From Ruminiclostridium sp. (GTDB taxonomy: Bacteria > Bacillota > Clostridia > Oscillospirales > Ruminococcaceae): 47,301 nucleotides of DNA. Location of the stretch: the NCBI GenBank assembly GCA_017465545.1, contig JAFTVY010000075.1, positions 1 to 47,301 on the forward strand, in the 5' to 3' direction. This document shows, piece after piece, positions 7,489 through 16,716 of this stretch. The position numbers were made by a program, and so were the translations under genes. Under the pieces are notes generated by a model. The model was not told the DNA's origin and ran no database searches. It worked only from the letters and a program-made list of their open reading frames with translations. The number at the start of each line of letters is the position of its first letter. Within the stretch, counting starts at the first letter, position 1.

Positions 7489-8187
7489 TCATATCTTCGA
7501 TAATACCTCCGAAAATAAAGACCTTTTACGCGTTGCATCATCCGTTGACAATACCGTTCGTATGCGTTCCATAAGGTCGCCGCTTAACGCCCGTTCCGAC
7601 ATCTCCGCAACACCACCCAGATGTCTAAACTTTTCATGTATCAAAGTAGGAACAAACTGTATCACTCCGCAATCGGGAGTTTCGTGAAGAGTGAGTCCGA
7701 CACGGCTCAGTTCCTCGCTTAATCTTGTGCTTGTCATCTTACCGCCTGAAATATCTATGCCCGTACGTCCGGCTATATCGGCCGCAAACTCAGGATCTGA
7801 ATTGATGCGATCTACAAGCTGATTCTTTGCAAGTGCCTGCCACCTGGATCTGATCCTGTTTCTCAGATCTCCACGTGTTTTAAGACTTCCAATGCTGATA
7901 GTTTCTCCAAGAAATGCATACAAGCCGTCAAAATCATTGAATTTTACGTCAAACTTCGAAACGGGAGTGAAATCAACGTCACCGTCTTTATATACAATGC
8001 CATCCACACCGCATTCTGCAAGTGCTTTTGCGAGAGCACTATCAGGATCATCAGGAACCCTTTTAGAATTTCCCGGTTCTCCTTGCCAGCTTAATATTCC
8101 TTCATTGCGATTAGCGCTTTTCAGTTTATCCTCAAAAGATGCAAGCTTTGGTTGTCCGCCGCCGCTGTGTTGCCCTCCCGACGTCAC
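7489..8187 (-). CDS. HNH/EndoVII-superfamily nuclease toxin (LHH/WHH-like), expressed as a -1 frame extension
   Basis: The C-terminal ~60 residues contain LTLHETPDCGVIQFVP followed by IHEKFRHLGG. This matches the pattern of WHH/LHH-type HNH/EndoVII nucleases of polymorphic toxins (aromatic or Leu plus His, acidic residues, M/IQ-VP, then IH..F.H.GG). The N-terminal part is Gly/Ser/Gln-rich, like a linker. The 232-residue frame begins at a GTG with no ribosome binding site, inside a predicted hairpin. The frame stays open upstream to 8229 and overlaps the end of the WXG100-like gene in the -1 frame. Therefore it is probably made only as a fusion (about 339 aa) through the slippery site at 8208-8214. 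The expected activity is DNA cleavage in a target cell after export. No intact immunity gene follows. Confidence 0.75.
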   Translation of the reverse strand: MTSGGQHSGGGQPKLASFEDKLKSANRNEGILSWQGEPGNSKRVPDDPDSALAKALAECGVDGIVYKDGDVDFTPVSKFDVKFNDFDGLYAFLGETISIGSLKTRGDLRNRIRSRWQALAKNQLVDRINSDPEFAADIAGRTGIDISGGKMTSTRLSEELSRVGLTLHETPDCGVIQFVPTLIHEKFRHLGGVAEMSERALSGDLMERIRTVLSTDDATRKRSLFSEVLSKI

Positions 8188-8214
8188 GACGCCAGAGGGC
8201 TGATTCAGTTTCCC
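8172..8214 (-). promoter_or_regulatory. Predicted programmed -1 ribosomal frameshift signal
   Basis: Reading the minus strand, the heptamer GGGAAAC (8214 down to 8208) lies in phase as G GGA AAC with respect to the upstream ORF, followed at once by its TGA stop (8207-8205). Seven bases after the heptamer comes a GC-rich hairpin: outer arms GCCCTC (8200-8195) and GAGGGC (8177-8172), and inner GCGT/ACGT. A slip of -1 moves ribosomes from AAC to CTG and into the nuclease frame. X-XXY-YYZ heptamer, 5-9 nt spacer and stem-loop are the three standard parts of a -1 frameshift signal. Function is inferred, not shown. Confidence 0.65.
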
Positions 8215-8507
8215 GCTACACCGGCAAAATTATCTTCATCGATTATTTCCTGATACTCGTCTGCCACATCTTTTATTTTTGAAGCCACTTCCTTTATTGC
8301 TTCAGAATCATTATCTATTTCATCCTTAATAGCTTCGAGAGCTTCAATAAGTGATCCGACATGAGGTCCAAGTGTTTCTCTTTTTTCCTCAGCCACGCTT
8401 ATAGCCACATCACATTCCTTGGCTAACTTGCCTGATTCTTCCACAAGGGAATTGGCGGTATTGTTAAGCGCGGTTACTCCTTCATCATTTACTGCATATA
8501 CGCTCAT
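8205..8507 (-). CDS. WXG100/LXG-like helical export protein, 100 aa (0-frame product)
   Basis: A 100-residue acidic, nearly all-helical protein with a likely helix-turn-helix hairpin; the turn is near TLGPHVGS (residues 46-53). Size and fold match the WXG100/ESAT-6-like substrates and export domains of type VII secretion, although no WXG triplet is present. It ends FAGVAGN-stop, where the last codons form the slippery heptamer GGGAAAC. Most ribosomes would release the 100-residue protein and a fraction would continue into the nuclease. This fits the known layout in which LXG/WXG-type N-terminal domains target C-terminal toxins to the machine. AAGGAG lies upstream of the ATG; it starts 11 bp after the preceding small helical gene. 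Confidence 0.75.
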   Translation of the reverse strand: MSVYAVNDEGVTALNNTANSLVEESGKLAKECDVAISVAEEKRETLGPHVGSLIEALEAIKDEIDNDSEAIKEVASKIKDVADEYQEIIDEDNFAGVAGN

Positions 8508-8518
8508 ATCCGTACTCC

Positions 8519-8800
8519 TTAATCGTTAGAATTCATTTTTTCTCTGGTTTTTACTATTTTTTCAATCTGTTCCTGAAGATATTTTATCACCTTCTGAATT
8601 TTCTCTGTATTCTCTGCAATAACATTTACACTTTTGTCTATTTTTGATGCGGCTGTCTGCGCATTAGCGTCATCCTCGGTATTATCTACACAATCTGCCG
8701 CCGCACTTCTCATAGCATCACAGGTTTCGTTTATCTGATTCATAAGAGTTTCAAGCGTTTCCATCATTTCCTGATAAGCCTGTTCATCAGCTACTGCCAT
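8519..8800 (-). CDS. WXG100-like small helical protein, 93 aa
   Basis: The 93 residues are strongly helical and amphipathic, with Met/Glu-rich N-terminal and Lys/Glu-rich C-terminal halves and a polar middle (around VDNTEDDANAQ) that may be the turn of a helical hairpin. It is in the size class of ESAT-6/CFP-10 proteins but lacks WXG. A neighbouring 100-residue protein of similar character suggests a heterodimer or a chaperone/substrate pair. AAAAGGAG precedes the ATG. It lies 66 bp after the ATPase gene, behind a hairpin (8830-8854) that could stabilise or raise expression of these downstream genes. Family placement is by size, helix pattern and context. Confidence 0.7.
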   Translation of the reverse strand: MAVADEQAYQEMMETLETLMNQINETCDAMRSAAADCVDNTEDDANAQTAASKIDKSVNVIAENTEKIQKVIKYLQEQIEKIVKTREKMNSND

Positions 8801-8829
8801 AATTATTTCTCCTTTTTATAGAATATATT

Positions 8830-8854
8830 TTCGGGAGACGTCACATCTCCCGAA
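8830..8854 (-). promoter_or_regulatory. Intercistronic hairpin before the WXG100-like genes
   Basis: TTCGGGAGA and TCTCCCGAA form a perfect 9-bp stem around a 7-base loop in the 66-bp gap after the ATPase gene. No U-tract follows on the minus strand, so it is a poor terminator; an mRNA processing or 3'-stabilising element is more likely. Confidence 0.5.
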
Positions 8855-8866
8855 GCTATTATTTAA

Positions 8867-11800
8867 TTATTCGTCCTGCTCATAAGGACTTATTACCTTA
8901 TTATCGGCGGTTACAAACCAGCCATCCCAGCTCACGCCCTCATGCAGATAGGGGCGGAAGGAATATTTCTCAAAGCCATCATCAAACTGACAGATATGTG
9001 ATGGCAAAGAGCTTGCAATTCTCGAAGAGAAAAGCGTTCTTGAATCGTCAACAGACAGCTGGAACGCCATCCTATGACGGAAGTAATCGCTTTTGAGATT
9101 TGTTACCTTGAGATCGGAAAGATCGTTCAGATAGAGGAAGAAATGGTATCCCAGTCTGCTTCCCTGCATTACTACGTAGCGGAAATCATCAGCCGCATTA
9201 TAAGCGCCCTTTTGTTCCTCTTCGGTCACAGTCTGATTTTTTTCTTCTGCTTTCTTTTCCGCAAATTCTGTTCCTGCAGAATTTGTAGCATAGAACTCTT
9301 CTCGGAATTGTTGCCTTAACTGTGTAAGAAGTGTTTTGATTTCCTCTGAAGATTTTCCCTCTTCCATAAATTTCTTTTCATATTCCTTTTTCTTGGACAT
9401 CCAGCTTCTCGCAAACTTGGCTTTAAGCGCTTCCTCATCTGTAGAAACTCCGGCTGTTTCAAGCGCCAGTTCACGCTGTCGCATATATTCGCTTGTTTCA
9501 CCGGGATTCGACTTGTCTATGCCGTCAACAAAGGAAAAATCCATACAGATTCTTTCGATACCTGCAAGAAGTATGAGCTTGTCGCTGTGCTTTCTTTCCT
9601 GTATATCCTGCTTAAGACTACGGATAGCATCGCAGACTGCATCGATATTCTCGATTATATTTACGCCGATGCTTTCAAACTGACTACGGTGTTTTTTCAG
9701 CACACGGTTTCTGCCGTATGCCCACATTTCTACTATGCCGCCCTGCGCTATGTATTCCTTGGCGCTGGAGAGCATTATAGAAGCGGCACAGGTCTGTTCT
9801 ACACCTCTTGCCACAAGCATGAGGTTCTCTCTTGTTTCCGCACTGAGACGTGTCTGCTTCATATGAGTCATAAGTCTCGGCGTACCAAAGGACAGAATCT
9901 TATCTCCTGCTTCGTCGGCATCCTCTGACTTCGTCGCATTAACGTGTCTTATAAACACCTGCTCGTCGTAATTGTCATAGCTGTTGCCGTCAACGAATAC
10001 AGGATGCTTATCAACGTAGGTTGCGATATCGCCCGGGGTGTACTGGTCTACCTTTCTCATCTTATCGTTGATGCGCTCTATCATAGCGTCACGGTCGTCG
10101 TAATCGCTGAAATACATACACAGTACACGTTCTACCTCAGGCGTCTGATCCGCATCACTGCCACGGTATTTTACAAGCGCATAATGAGGTGGCAAAGCGT
10201 CTATCCAGTTAAGCACCTTTTCGGTTTTGAGATTTGCAGAAAGCTCAAGAGTTCCGGTTATATCGTCCTTTGTACCCTTCATGGCGATTCTCTGCTGAAT
10301 CTGTGCTCTTGCCGTGGGTGTAAGTCCCGCTACACCTGTATTGAAGGTCTGGCTCGAAAAGATAAGTTTTATACCAAGCGCCCCGCCCTTCGCAAGAATA
10401 TTCTGAAGCTTCAGCTTATACTCAGGATATTCCGCTATAGACTGGGACATGATAGAAAACTCGTCAAGTATAACGAATATTACCGGCAGGGGTTCTGACA
10501 GCTTTACGTTCTTTACCAGCACATCCAGTCTCTGATAACCCTCACGGGCAAACAGCTTCTGTCTGTCCAGCATCACCGCTGTGAGTCTGTCGATAAGGTC
10601 AAATACAAGCTCTGTGGATTCGTCAAGCAATACGTATTTTACGTGAGGTGGACAATGCTTCATATAGCGCTTGAATTCCACCTGCTTGAAGTCAGCCAGC
10701 CACAGCTCAAGGTTATCGGGGTGATATTCTCTTATGAGACCTGCTATCAGAGTATGGAGCAGAGTAGATTTACCCGATCTTGACGCACCCATAAGATATG
10801 CGGCAAAGTTTTCGTTTTCAAAGGTTATGGTACGTTCCTTATCCTTACCGTCTATACCGAAGGGAAGCTCAATATTCTTGTATTCTCTCACGTAAGCAGG
10901 AAGCTCTGTCATACTGTGGCGCTTCGTATATTCGTTGCCTGTCTTTTCCTTTACAGGCTTACAGCTCTTTACCGATTCGGCATACGCCTCTGTCAGCTCG
11001 CCTGTAACAGAATACCAGAAGAATCTCTGGGGACTCTGGTCAAGAAAGCTTATGGTAGTATCCTTAGGAAGCATTCTGACCTTTACAGCGTTATATCTCG
11101 CATATTCGGGAATTCCGCTGTCATCCTTATCGTTTTCATCCTTGTTTATACTGTAGTTTATCGCTATTACGGATATTCCGTATCGCTCATAATTGCTGAT
11201 TATTCTGCCTATAAGCTCTCTTTCTGAGGCTTCAAAGGCATTGGGCCAGCCATAAAGTACAAGCGTAGTATAGGGCAGTCTGTCCTTCGGCTTTGCCGTT
11301 TTGTTATATTCGGCAACCGAATCACATAAGCCGAGCATATCGTCCGTATCGGATAAGGCGGCTACCATTTTTTCTACAGTTTCTGTCATCTGCTCACGGT
11401 TACGGGGAATTTTACCCATAGCAAAGCTTTCTTCAAGCAGTCTTAATCTGCCCATAGATGAAGAATTATACCTTGTAGCATCGAGAACCTGAATGAATCT
11501 TTCTCCCGCTGCTGAATTATCTATCATCTGGAGAATCATATTCTGCAGACCACTGTCAAGCTTTTTAGCGCAGGCAGGCGAGCATCTGACCATCATTATG
11601 AATTCCTTGTCAAAGGGCATCTCTACAGGCAGAAGCACACGACTGCTCTCGCTATCGTAAAAATCACCGTACTGTCCGCTGAGTATGTCTCTCTGACCGC
11701 TTTCAAAGGGAAGCGGTGCGGCATATGCACCGGGAGCAAGGCACGCAGGAGACGCTTTCGGGTTCTTGTACTCCGTCGGCATTCTGTCTGCATACCAGTA

Positions 11801-12358
11801 TTTTTTATTTTCCTTTATAGCTTCTTTGAAAAATTCAGCCGTTTCCTTTGAAGAAGCTATACTGCGGAGCTGTCCGCGCAGGGTAAGGAGCTCTTCCTCA
11901 AGACGGGTAATCTCCTTTGTAAGCCCTGTGCTTTCATCACTCTGTAACTGTTTTATTCTTTCTGTGAATTCTGCTTTTTTTCTTTCAAGAAAACATTCGT
12001 CACAGCTTGCAACTACGAATACTCGTTGCGCATAAGGATCGTTGGATGAGTCGGGTGCTATCTTCATAGCCCAGCTTCTCAGACGATTCAGATTTACTCT
12101 GTAACCGGGCGGAGCGTCTATAGTCAGCACGTTCTGACTTTCAAGATGCTGTTTTGCGAGCTCTTTGAACTGCTGTATCTTAGGAAGATATTCTTCTATT
12201 TTCAGAAGCTGGTCCTCAAGCTTTGCAATTCTCACGGGAATATCGCCCGTTCTTTCAGTCTTCAGCTGTTCTATTTTCCTCTCGGTCGCCGTTATCTTGT
12301 CTCTTAAAGCAGAAACGGATTTTTTTAGATTGTTATATTTATCTACAAGCGTACTCAT
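8867..12358 (-). CDS. FtsK/SpoIIIE-type secretion ATPase (EssC/EccC-like), 1163 aa
   Basis: The protein opens with coiled-coil segments (residues ~1-60 and ~130-175). It then shows three ATPase-like regions: a degenerate one (~235-400), a canonical one with Walker A GASRSGKST at ~522-530 and Walker B VIFVILDEFS at ~628-637, and a third degenerate one near the C-terminus (~870-1000). Tandem FtsK domains with only some active modules are typical of type VII secretion motors (EssC/EccC), which recognise WXG100 pairs. No membrane segment or FHA domain is apparent, so membrane attachment probably comes from partners. The start follows AGGAGG 6 bases upstream. It sits between the large membrane protein and the two WXG100-like genes. 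DNA translocation is a less likely alternative given the gene company. Confidence 0.85.
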   Translation of the reverse strand: MSTLVDKYNNLKKSVSALRDKITATERKIEQLKTERTGDIPVRIAKLEDQLLKIEEYLPKIQQFKELAKQHLESQNVLTIDAPPGYRVNLNRLRSWAMKIAPDSSNDPYAQRVFVVASCDECFLERKKAEFTERIKQLQSDESTGLTKEITRLEEELLTLRGQLRSIASSKETAEFFKEAIKENKKYWYADRMPTEYKNPKASPACLAPGAYAAPLPFESGQRDILSGQYGDFYDSESSRVLLPVEMPFDKEFIMMVRCSPACAKKLDSGLQNMILQMIDNSAAGERFIQVLDATRYNSSSMGRLRLLEESFAMGKIPRNREQMTETVEKMVAALSDTDDMLGLCDSVAEYNKTAKPKDRLPYTTLVLYGWPNAFEASERELIGRIISNYERYGISVIAINYSINKDENDKDDSGIPEYARYNAVKVRMLPKDTTISFLDQSPQRFFWYSVTGELTEAYAESVKSCKPVKEKTGNEYTKRHSMTELPAYVREYKNIELPFGIDGKDKERTITFENENFAAYLMGASRSGKSTLLHTLIAGLIREYHPDNLELWLADFKQVEFKRYMKHCPPHVKYVLLDESTELVFDLIDRLTAVMLDRQKLFAREGYQRLDVLVKNVKLSEPLPVIFVILDEFSIMSQSIAEYPEYKLKLQNILAKGGALGIKLIFSSQTFNTGVAGLTPTARAQIQQRIAMKGTKDDITGTLELSANLKTEKVLNWIDALPPHYALVKYRGSDADQTPEVERVLCMYFSDYDDRDAMIERINDKMRKVDQYTPGDIATYVDKHPVFVDGNSYDNYDEQVFIRHVNATKSEDADEAGDKILSFGTPRLMTHMKQTRLSAETRENLMLVARGVEQTCAASIMLSSAKEYIAQGGIVEMWAYGRNRVLKKHRSQFESIGVNIIENIDAVCDAIRSLKQDIQERKHSDKLILLAGIERICMDFSFVDGIDKSNPGETSEYMRQRELALETAGVSTDEEALKAKFARSWMSKKKEYEKKFMEEGKSSEEIKTLLTQLRQQFREEFYATNSAGTEFAEKKAEEKNQTVTEEEQKGAYNAADDFRYVVMQGSRLGYHFFLYLNDLSDLKVTNLKSDYFRHRMAFQLSVDDSRTLFSSRIASSLPSHICQFDDGFEKYSFRPYLHEGVSWDGWFVTADNKVISPYEQDE

Positions 12359-12384
12359 ACGATCCTCCTTTCACCGTTAATTTA

Positions 12385-15300
12385 TTAAGCCTCATCCGAC
12401 TCCATAAGAGCATTTAATATTGCTCTGACTCTTGCAGGATCTATAGGAGGCTTCTGCATAAAGGGTGTGTATTTAAGGCTTGAGGCGTCCTTTATAAGAG
12501 GGTAATGCTCTCTGTAAAGGCAGAAGCCCAGGCCGTAAATATCAGGACGTGACTCTGCCTGCGCCTCCTGCTGAGCCGCAAAGTAGGTTTCGCCGATCTG
12601 ATAGAGATACTGTATGGCTGCCCACATAGCCATACCCTCGTATACAATATCCACTGCCATAGCGGTATATTTTGAATTTCTCATGCTGAACATAGCCGCT
12701 ATTTCATTCTTGTCCCAGTTGAGATACTGCCATATATGAGTAAGCTCATGCACCATAGTATCTATACTCGCAAGACGGGGCGCACCATTTTCGATAACGA
12801 CACCGTACTTGCCACGTTTCTTCTGTGCGTAGCCAAGCGCTCTGCCTGCAACCTTGGTCGTAGGAACAAACACACATCCCGTACCCTTGGCAATAGTTCT
12901 CGCATCCGCCATTTTAACGTGGATGGGAACACGGTATTTTACGCCGTAAAGTGCTTCCATAAGCTCAAGTATCTGGAAGAAGAGCTGACGGAAGTCTTCG
13001 ATTGTGGAAATAGCACTGCTTGAACAATCATTGCAACGAATTCTGCCGTCGTTAAGCATATCATAGCTTACGCCACTTAAAGGCAGTGAACAGAAATCGC
13101 AATGATTTTCCGCCTTTGTATCAAGGTTTGTCTTTACAAGCACGTCTCTCTTTCTTGCCTTTGTGAGGGCGTTATTACACCAGCCTCTTACTCTGAGGTA
13201 GTTACGTACGTCCTCCACTACAAGTCGGCTGTCTATTTCGTCAAAGCCGAATTTTAAGAAGCAGTACTTCTGGTATCTTGAAGGCTTGATAGGAGTGATT
13301 CCGAGTCTTTCAAATTCTTCTCTGAACATCTCCTCGTCTTCTGCCATTCCATCATTTTCAAAGATGTCTGTACCGTCAATATGTACTATATCGGGATCCT
13401 CTGTATCATCAGGAAGGAAGTCCTCTTCCTTTTCTTCTGAAACAGGTGCTACCATAACGGGAACCTTTTCCTTTACCTTCTCTTCAGGTTCAGCCTTTTC
13501 ATCCCTTTCTGATGCAGTTTCGTAATCTCCCGCATCAGCACTTGTACCGATTCCGGTATCAACGGCAGGCATAGAGCCGTCATTTTCAGGTTCTGCTCCG
13601 TCAACAGCCGTCTCCAGAGGTTCAACCTTTTCGCCCTTGGTGTCGGTCTTTACAGCAACGGGCTTCTTTTTCTTTTCAGGCTTCTTAATTACAGTGTCAG
13701 GATCGTCCATTATTTTTACGTCATCCTTTGTGCCACCGAATATACCACTTATCTTAGCCGCCATCTTAGCAAAAAGAGTCTGTCTTTTTCTTGCTTCCTC
13801 ATCCATTTTGGAAATTATGGATACAGGTACCGGATCCTTCGATTCCGGCTCTCTCATTTTTTCGAAATGCCATTCAAGGAAATCTGCAATTATTTCGAAT
13901 ATCTTCATGAGATTTCTGTCAACAGCGCCAAGCAGACCAAGGTCTATGTCACTGTCCTCGATTATATAGATATAATCATCCTCTATATCGCCATAAATCT
14001 CATAAACAACGTTATTAAGTACGCCGCCGATATTATCGGGACGCTTTGCAACTACCGCAAGATAGGGACATCCGTCAGGGAATATGCTGGTAAAAGCCTC
14101 CGATAAAAGCATACATAGTGTAAAGCGTATGTTTATATTGGTATCAGGGAGCTTTATGCGCATAATGGTCTTGTTGCGGTAATTTCTTGTAAAGTGGGAT
14201 ACAGAAGGATCCTTGGATAAATCAACAAATCTTGCACTTCTTAAATCTCTTCTGTTGTTCATCTCAAGGTAACCGTCGGTTTCTACGTCTATATCCTTAC
14301 GAAGGAAGGCAACTTCCACGTCCATTACGGTGCGACAGCTTACAAGCTCCTCTTCTGTGGCAGGCTTCAGAGTATATCTTCTCGCCTGACGGTAATACTT
14401 TCTGCCGTCGTACAGATCAGAGGCTCTTCTTAAAACTACGCCACTCTGGGGTGAAACGTGCTTTACAAGATAGTATTTTCCATCGTATACGGTAAACTGT
14501 CCCGGAAGGACAAGCTGGGTAACGTGGCTGAACATCTTAGCGTCGATAAACGCCTCGTTATATCTTTCATCCTCGACAATAAAGTACGCGTGTCTGAAGG
14601 ACTCTGAGAAAATCTCATCAAAAAGCTCCTTCTCGATAGAATACTGATTTACGGACATTGTGGCAAGCTCGCTTACCTCTGTACGTACCGTCTTTATCGT
14701 AAAGATCGTGTTATCAGCACAGGTATATCTTCTGAGCATATCAGTAAGTATATCCATTCCATCCTCTGCCTCTACGCCGACAAGGTGAATTTCGTCCAGT
14801 ATCTCTTTGTCTGTGACAGGTCTGTAAACCATTGTAAGCAGAAGCTTTATAAGAGTATTACGCTCTGTTTTAGAATAATCGGGAACTATTGAAGGGATAG
14901 CGTTGGGATTGGACATAAACAGCTGTGTATTACAGCGCATATAATCCCTGAGCATATAGTTTTCCGAAAGGATATTTATAAACGACTGTGTTGTACCACG
15001 GGAAAGGAATGCTCTCATAGTGCTGAACATATTACAGAATTCGTCCTGCGCTATAAGGAATTTTTCCTTCTCCTTTTCCGTGCTCCACATAGTAGGTTCA
15101 AATTTTATCTTCTCGTACAGACTCTTCTGCTGTACGGGTATATTCATATACTTGCATATTGTTGAATAATGCTGTCCGGCTATCCACTTTATATCCTTCA
15201 GCGGAACGGAATTTTCACCATACCAGTAAACCTCGGGAATCTGGTTCTTTACGGCTATTGCCGCCAGCTCCACACCGTTACCAAGGAATCTGGTCTGCTT

Positions 15301-16716
15301 GTCAAATAACTGCTGTCTTGTGAAATCTCCGTCTGCATCCCAGTTCATACCGATGTATATACAACGGGGAACAGGTGCCGCAATCACGTCGGTAAATTCC
15401 GCATGGAGAACGTGAGAAAGCGTATCCACAAGTCCGTCGGTTATTCTGTCACATACACAATATACAGGATATTCATCGTTTTTATGCATTTCCTGTGCAA
15501 GGATGCTGAGAGCTACCTGACCTGTATTTACTACTACGGAGGGTTCTATAAGCAGAACAAAATCCGTTTCATTCAGGAAGTTTCTGTTGGTAGCTATAAT
15601 CTTCTCATCATAAAGCTGTGGGAAGCCAATTATACCCACTTCAAATTCGGGATCCTTCTCTGAAAGCTTGCCGACTCTCCACAAGCGGTTCATATGGCTG
15701 TAGCTTGAAAGTAATTCGGTAAGCCAGTTGCAGACGTCGTCACAGTTTGACATTCTGCCTGTTACAACAACACACTTCTTGCCTGAAAGAAGAACGTTGA
15801 CAAGAGGAAGTGTGATATAGAAGCCTGCATCCCGATAGAAGGGATTAAAGAATACCACGTTCTGTCGGTGCATCAGCTTTTCCGTCGCTCTTACGCAGTC
15901 CACCTCAGCAGATTTGCAACGTCTGTCCTGCTTAAAATACTGCGCTGTTACCTTGTCGATAGGATCTTCTGATTCGCTGAGCTGTTTTAAAAGCTCGGTA
16001 GGAGTCTGCTTTCCGGCATAGTCAAGTCCTGTGTGGGCTGTAATAAGCGGCTCGGGTAACAGCTGTTCGAGTACGTCTCTTACCTTGTAGAAGTTGCTGA
16101 CTCTTCTTGAATCTGCCTCGTCACCGTATATGTTATGTAAGAATTCTTCCTTGGTCTGACCGTTTACAAAGCCGTAAAGCTCATTTATAACAATCATTGC
16201 ACAGACAGGGAGAGAGGTAACCCAGATAAACGATCTGCTTCCCAGCACCCACGTCAGTCCGAGAAAAACGCCCGTAATAACCGTCACGCCTATAACGATG
16301 GCAAGCATAAATTTGCGGAAGTTAACCCATTTCTGCTTTAAAAACCATTCCTCATACTCGTCATCAAACTCGTAAAAGCCGAAATTCGTTTTTTCTATAA
16401 GGCTCTTTTTCTTCCAGAATGCTGTAATTATCGGTCTTACTGCAAGCTTTGAAGAAAGGTATGATCCTAAAACAGTAGCGTTGACAAAGGCTATGTTAAA
16501 GCTAAGCATAAAGTTTTCGACTATTATCAGGTCAAAGCTTGCCGTAAGCTTGTCATAGCAAAATATTGCCGACACCACTGAAAATATGAATGCATATGCC
16601 GGCATCAGGGGCTGTCTTACCCTGTTCAGCTTTTTAGCGTTTGTGATATTCTGCAGAAAGGTTGCAAGCGCACAGACGACAACGCATATCAGTATTTTAA
16701 TGATTTCCGTCATCAT
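12385..16716 (-). CDS. Large membrane protein with C-terminal zinc finger and HExxH peptidase, 1443 aa
   Basis: Two to four hydrophobic segments lie in the first ~190 residues (for example at 3-17, ~35-80 and ~135-180). A large region (~270-470) resembles a nucleotide-binding/helicase-like fold (KKCVVVTGRMSN..., FVLLIEPSVVV) but without a clear Walker A. A Glu/Pro-rich linker follows at ~1020-1150. Near the C-terminus there is a CDFC...CNDC zinc-ribbon (~1204-1235). After it comes HELTHIWQ (~1321-1328) with a downstream YEGMAMWAA glutamate, as in gluzincin metallopeptidases. It overlaps the preceding gene by 20 bp, with GGAGG nine bases before the ATG. Its position beside the ATPase suggests a core membrane component, and the peptidase may process substrates or open the cell wall. 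I know no family with this full architecture. Confidence 0.8.
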   Translation of the reverse strand: MMTEIIKILICVVVCALATFLQNITNAKKLNRVRQPLMPAYAFIFSVVSAIFCYDKLTASFDLIIVENFMLSFNIAFVNATVLGSYLSSKLAVRPIITAFWKKKSLIEKTNFGFYEFDDEYEEWFLKQKWVNFRKFMLAIVIGVTVITGVFLGLTWVLGSRSFIWVTSLPVCAMIVINELYGFVNGQTKEEFLHNIYGDEADSRRVSNFYKVRDVLEQLLPEPLITAHTGLDYAGKQTPTELLKQLSESEDPIDKVTAQYFKQDRRCKSAEVDCVRATEKLMHRQNVVFFNPFYRDAGFYITLPLVNVLLSGKKCVVVTGRMSNCDDVCNWLTELLSSYSHMNRLWRVGKLSEKDPEFEVGIIGFPQLYDEKIIATNRNFLNETDFVLLIEPSVVVNTGQVALSILAQEMHKNDEYPVYCVCDRITDGLVDTLSHVLHAEFTDVIAAPVPRCIYIGMNWDADGDFTRQQLFDKQTRFLGNGVELAAIAVKNQIPEVYWYGENSVPLKDIKWIAGQHYSTICKYMNIPVQQKSLYEKIKFEPTMWSTEKEKEKFLIAQDEFCNMFSTMRAFLSRGTTQSFINILSENYMLRDYMRCNTQLFMSNPNAIPSIVPDYSKTERNTLIKLLLTMVYRPVTDKEILDEIHLVGVEAEDGMDILTDMLRRYTCADNTIFTIKTVRTEVSELATMSVNQYSIEKELFDEIFSESFRHAYFIVEDERYNEAFIDAKMFSHVTQLVLPGQFTVYDGKYYLVKHVSPQSGVVLRRASDLYDGRKYYRQARRYTLKPATEEELVSCRTVMDVEVAFLRKDIDVETDGYLEMNNRRDLRSARFVDLSKDPSVSHFTRNYRNKTIMRIKLPDTNINIRFTLCMLLSEAFTSIFPDGCPYLAVVAKRPDNIGGVLNNVVYEIYGDIEDDYIYIIEDSDIDLGLLGAVDRNLMKIFEIIADFLEWHFEKMREPESKDPVPVSIISKMDEEARKRQTLFAKMAAKISGIFGGTKDDVKIMDDPDTVIKKPEKKKKPVAVKTDTKGEKVEPLETAVDGAEPENDGSMPAVDTGIGTSADAGDYETASERDEKAEPEEKVKEKVPVMVAPVSEEKEEDFLPDDTEDPDIVHIDGTDIFENDGMAEDEEMFREEFERLGITPIKPSRYQKYCFLKFGFDEIDSRLVVEDVRNYLRVRGWCNNALTKARKRDVLVKTNLDTKAENHCDFCSLPLSGVSYDMLNDGRIRCNDCSSSAISTIEDFRQLFFQILELMEALYGVKYRVPIHVKMADARTIAKGTGCVFVPTTKVAGRALGYAQKKRGKYGVVIENGAPRLASIDTMVHELTHIWQYLNWDKNEIAAMFSMRNSKYTAMAVDIVYEGMAMWAAIQYLYQIGETYFAAQQEAQAESRPDIYGLGFCLYREHYPLIKDASSLKYTPFMQKPPIDPARVRAILNALMESDEA

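Noticed and set aside
9944..10498. Plus-strand frame (184 aa) within the FtsK-type ATPase gene
   Set aside because: It lies opposite the Walker B region of the ATPase and has no ribosome binding site.
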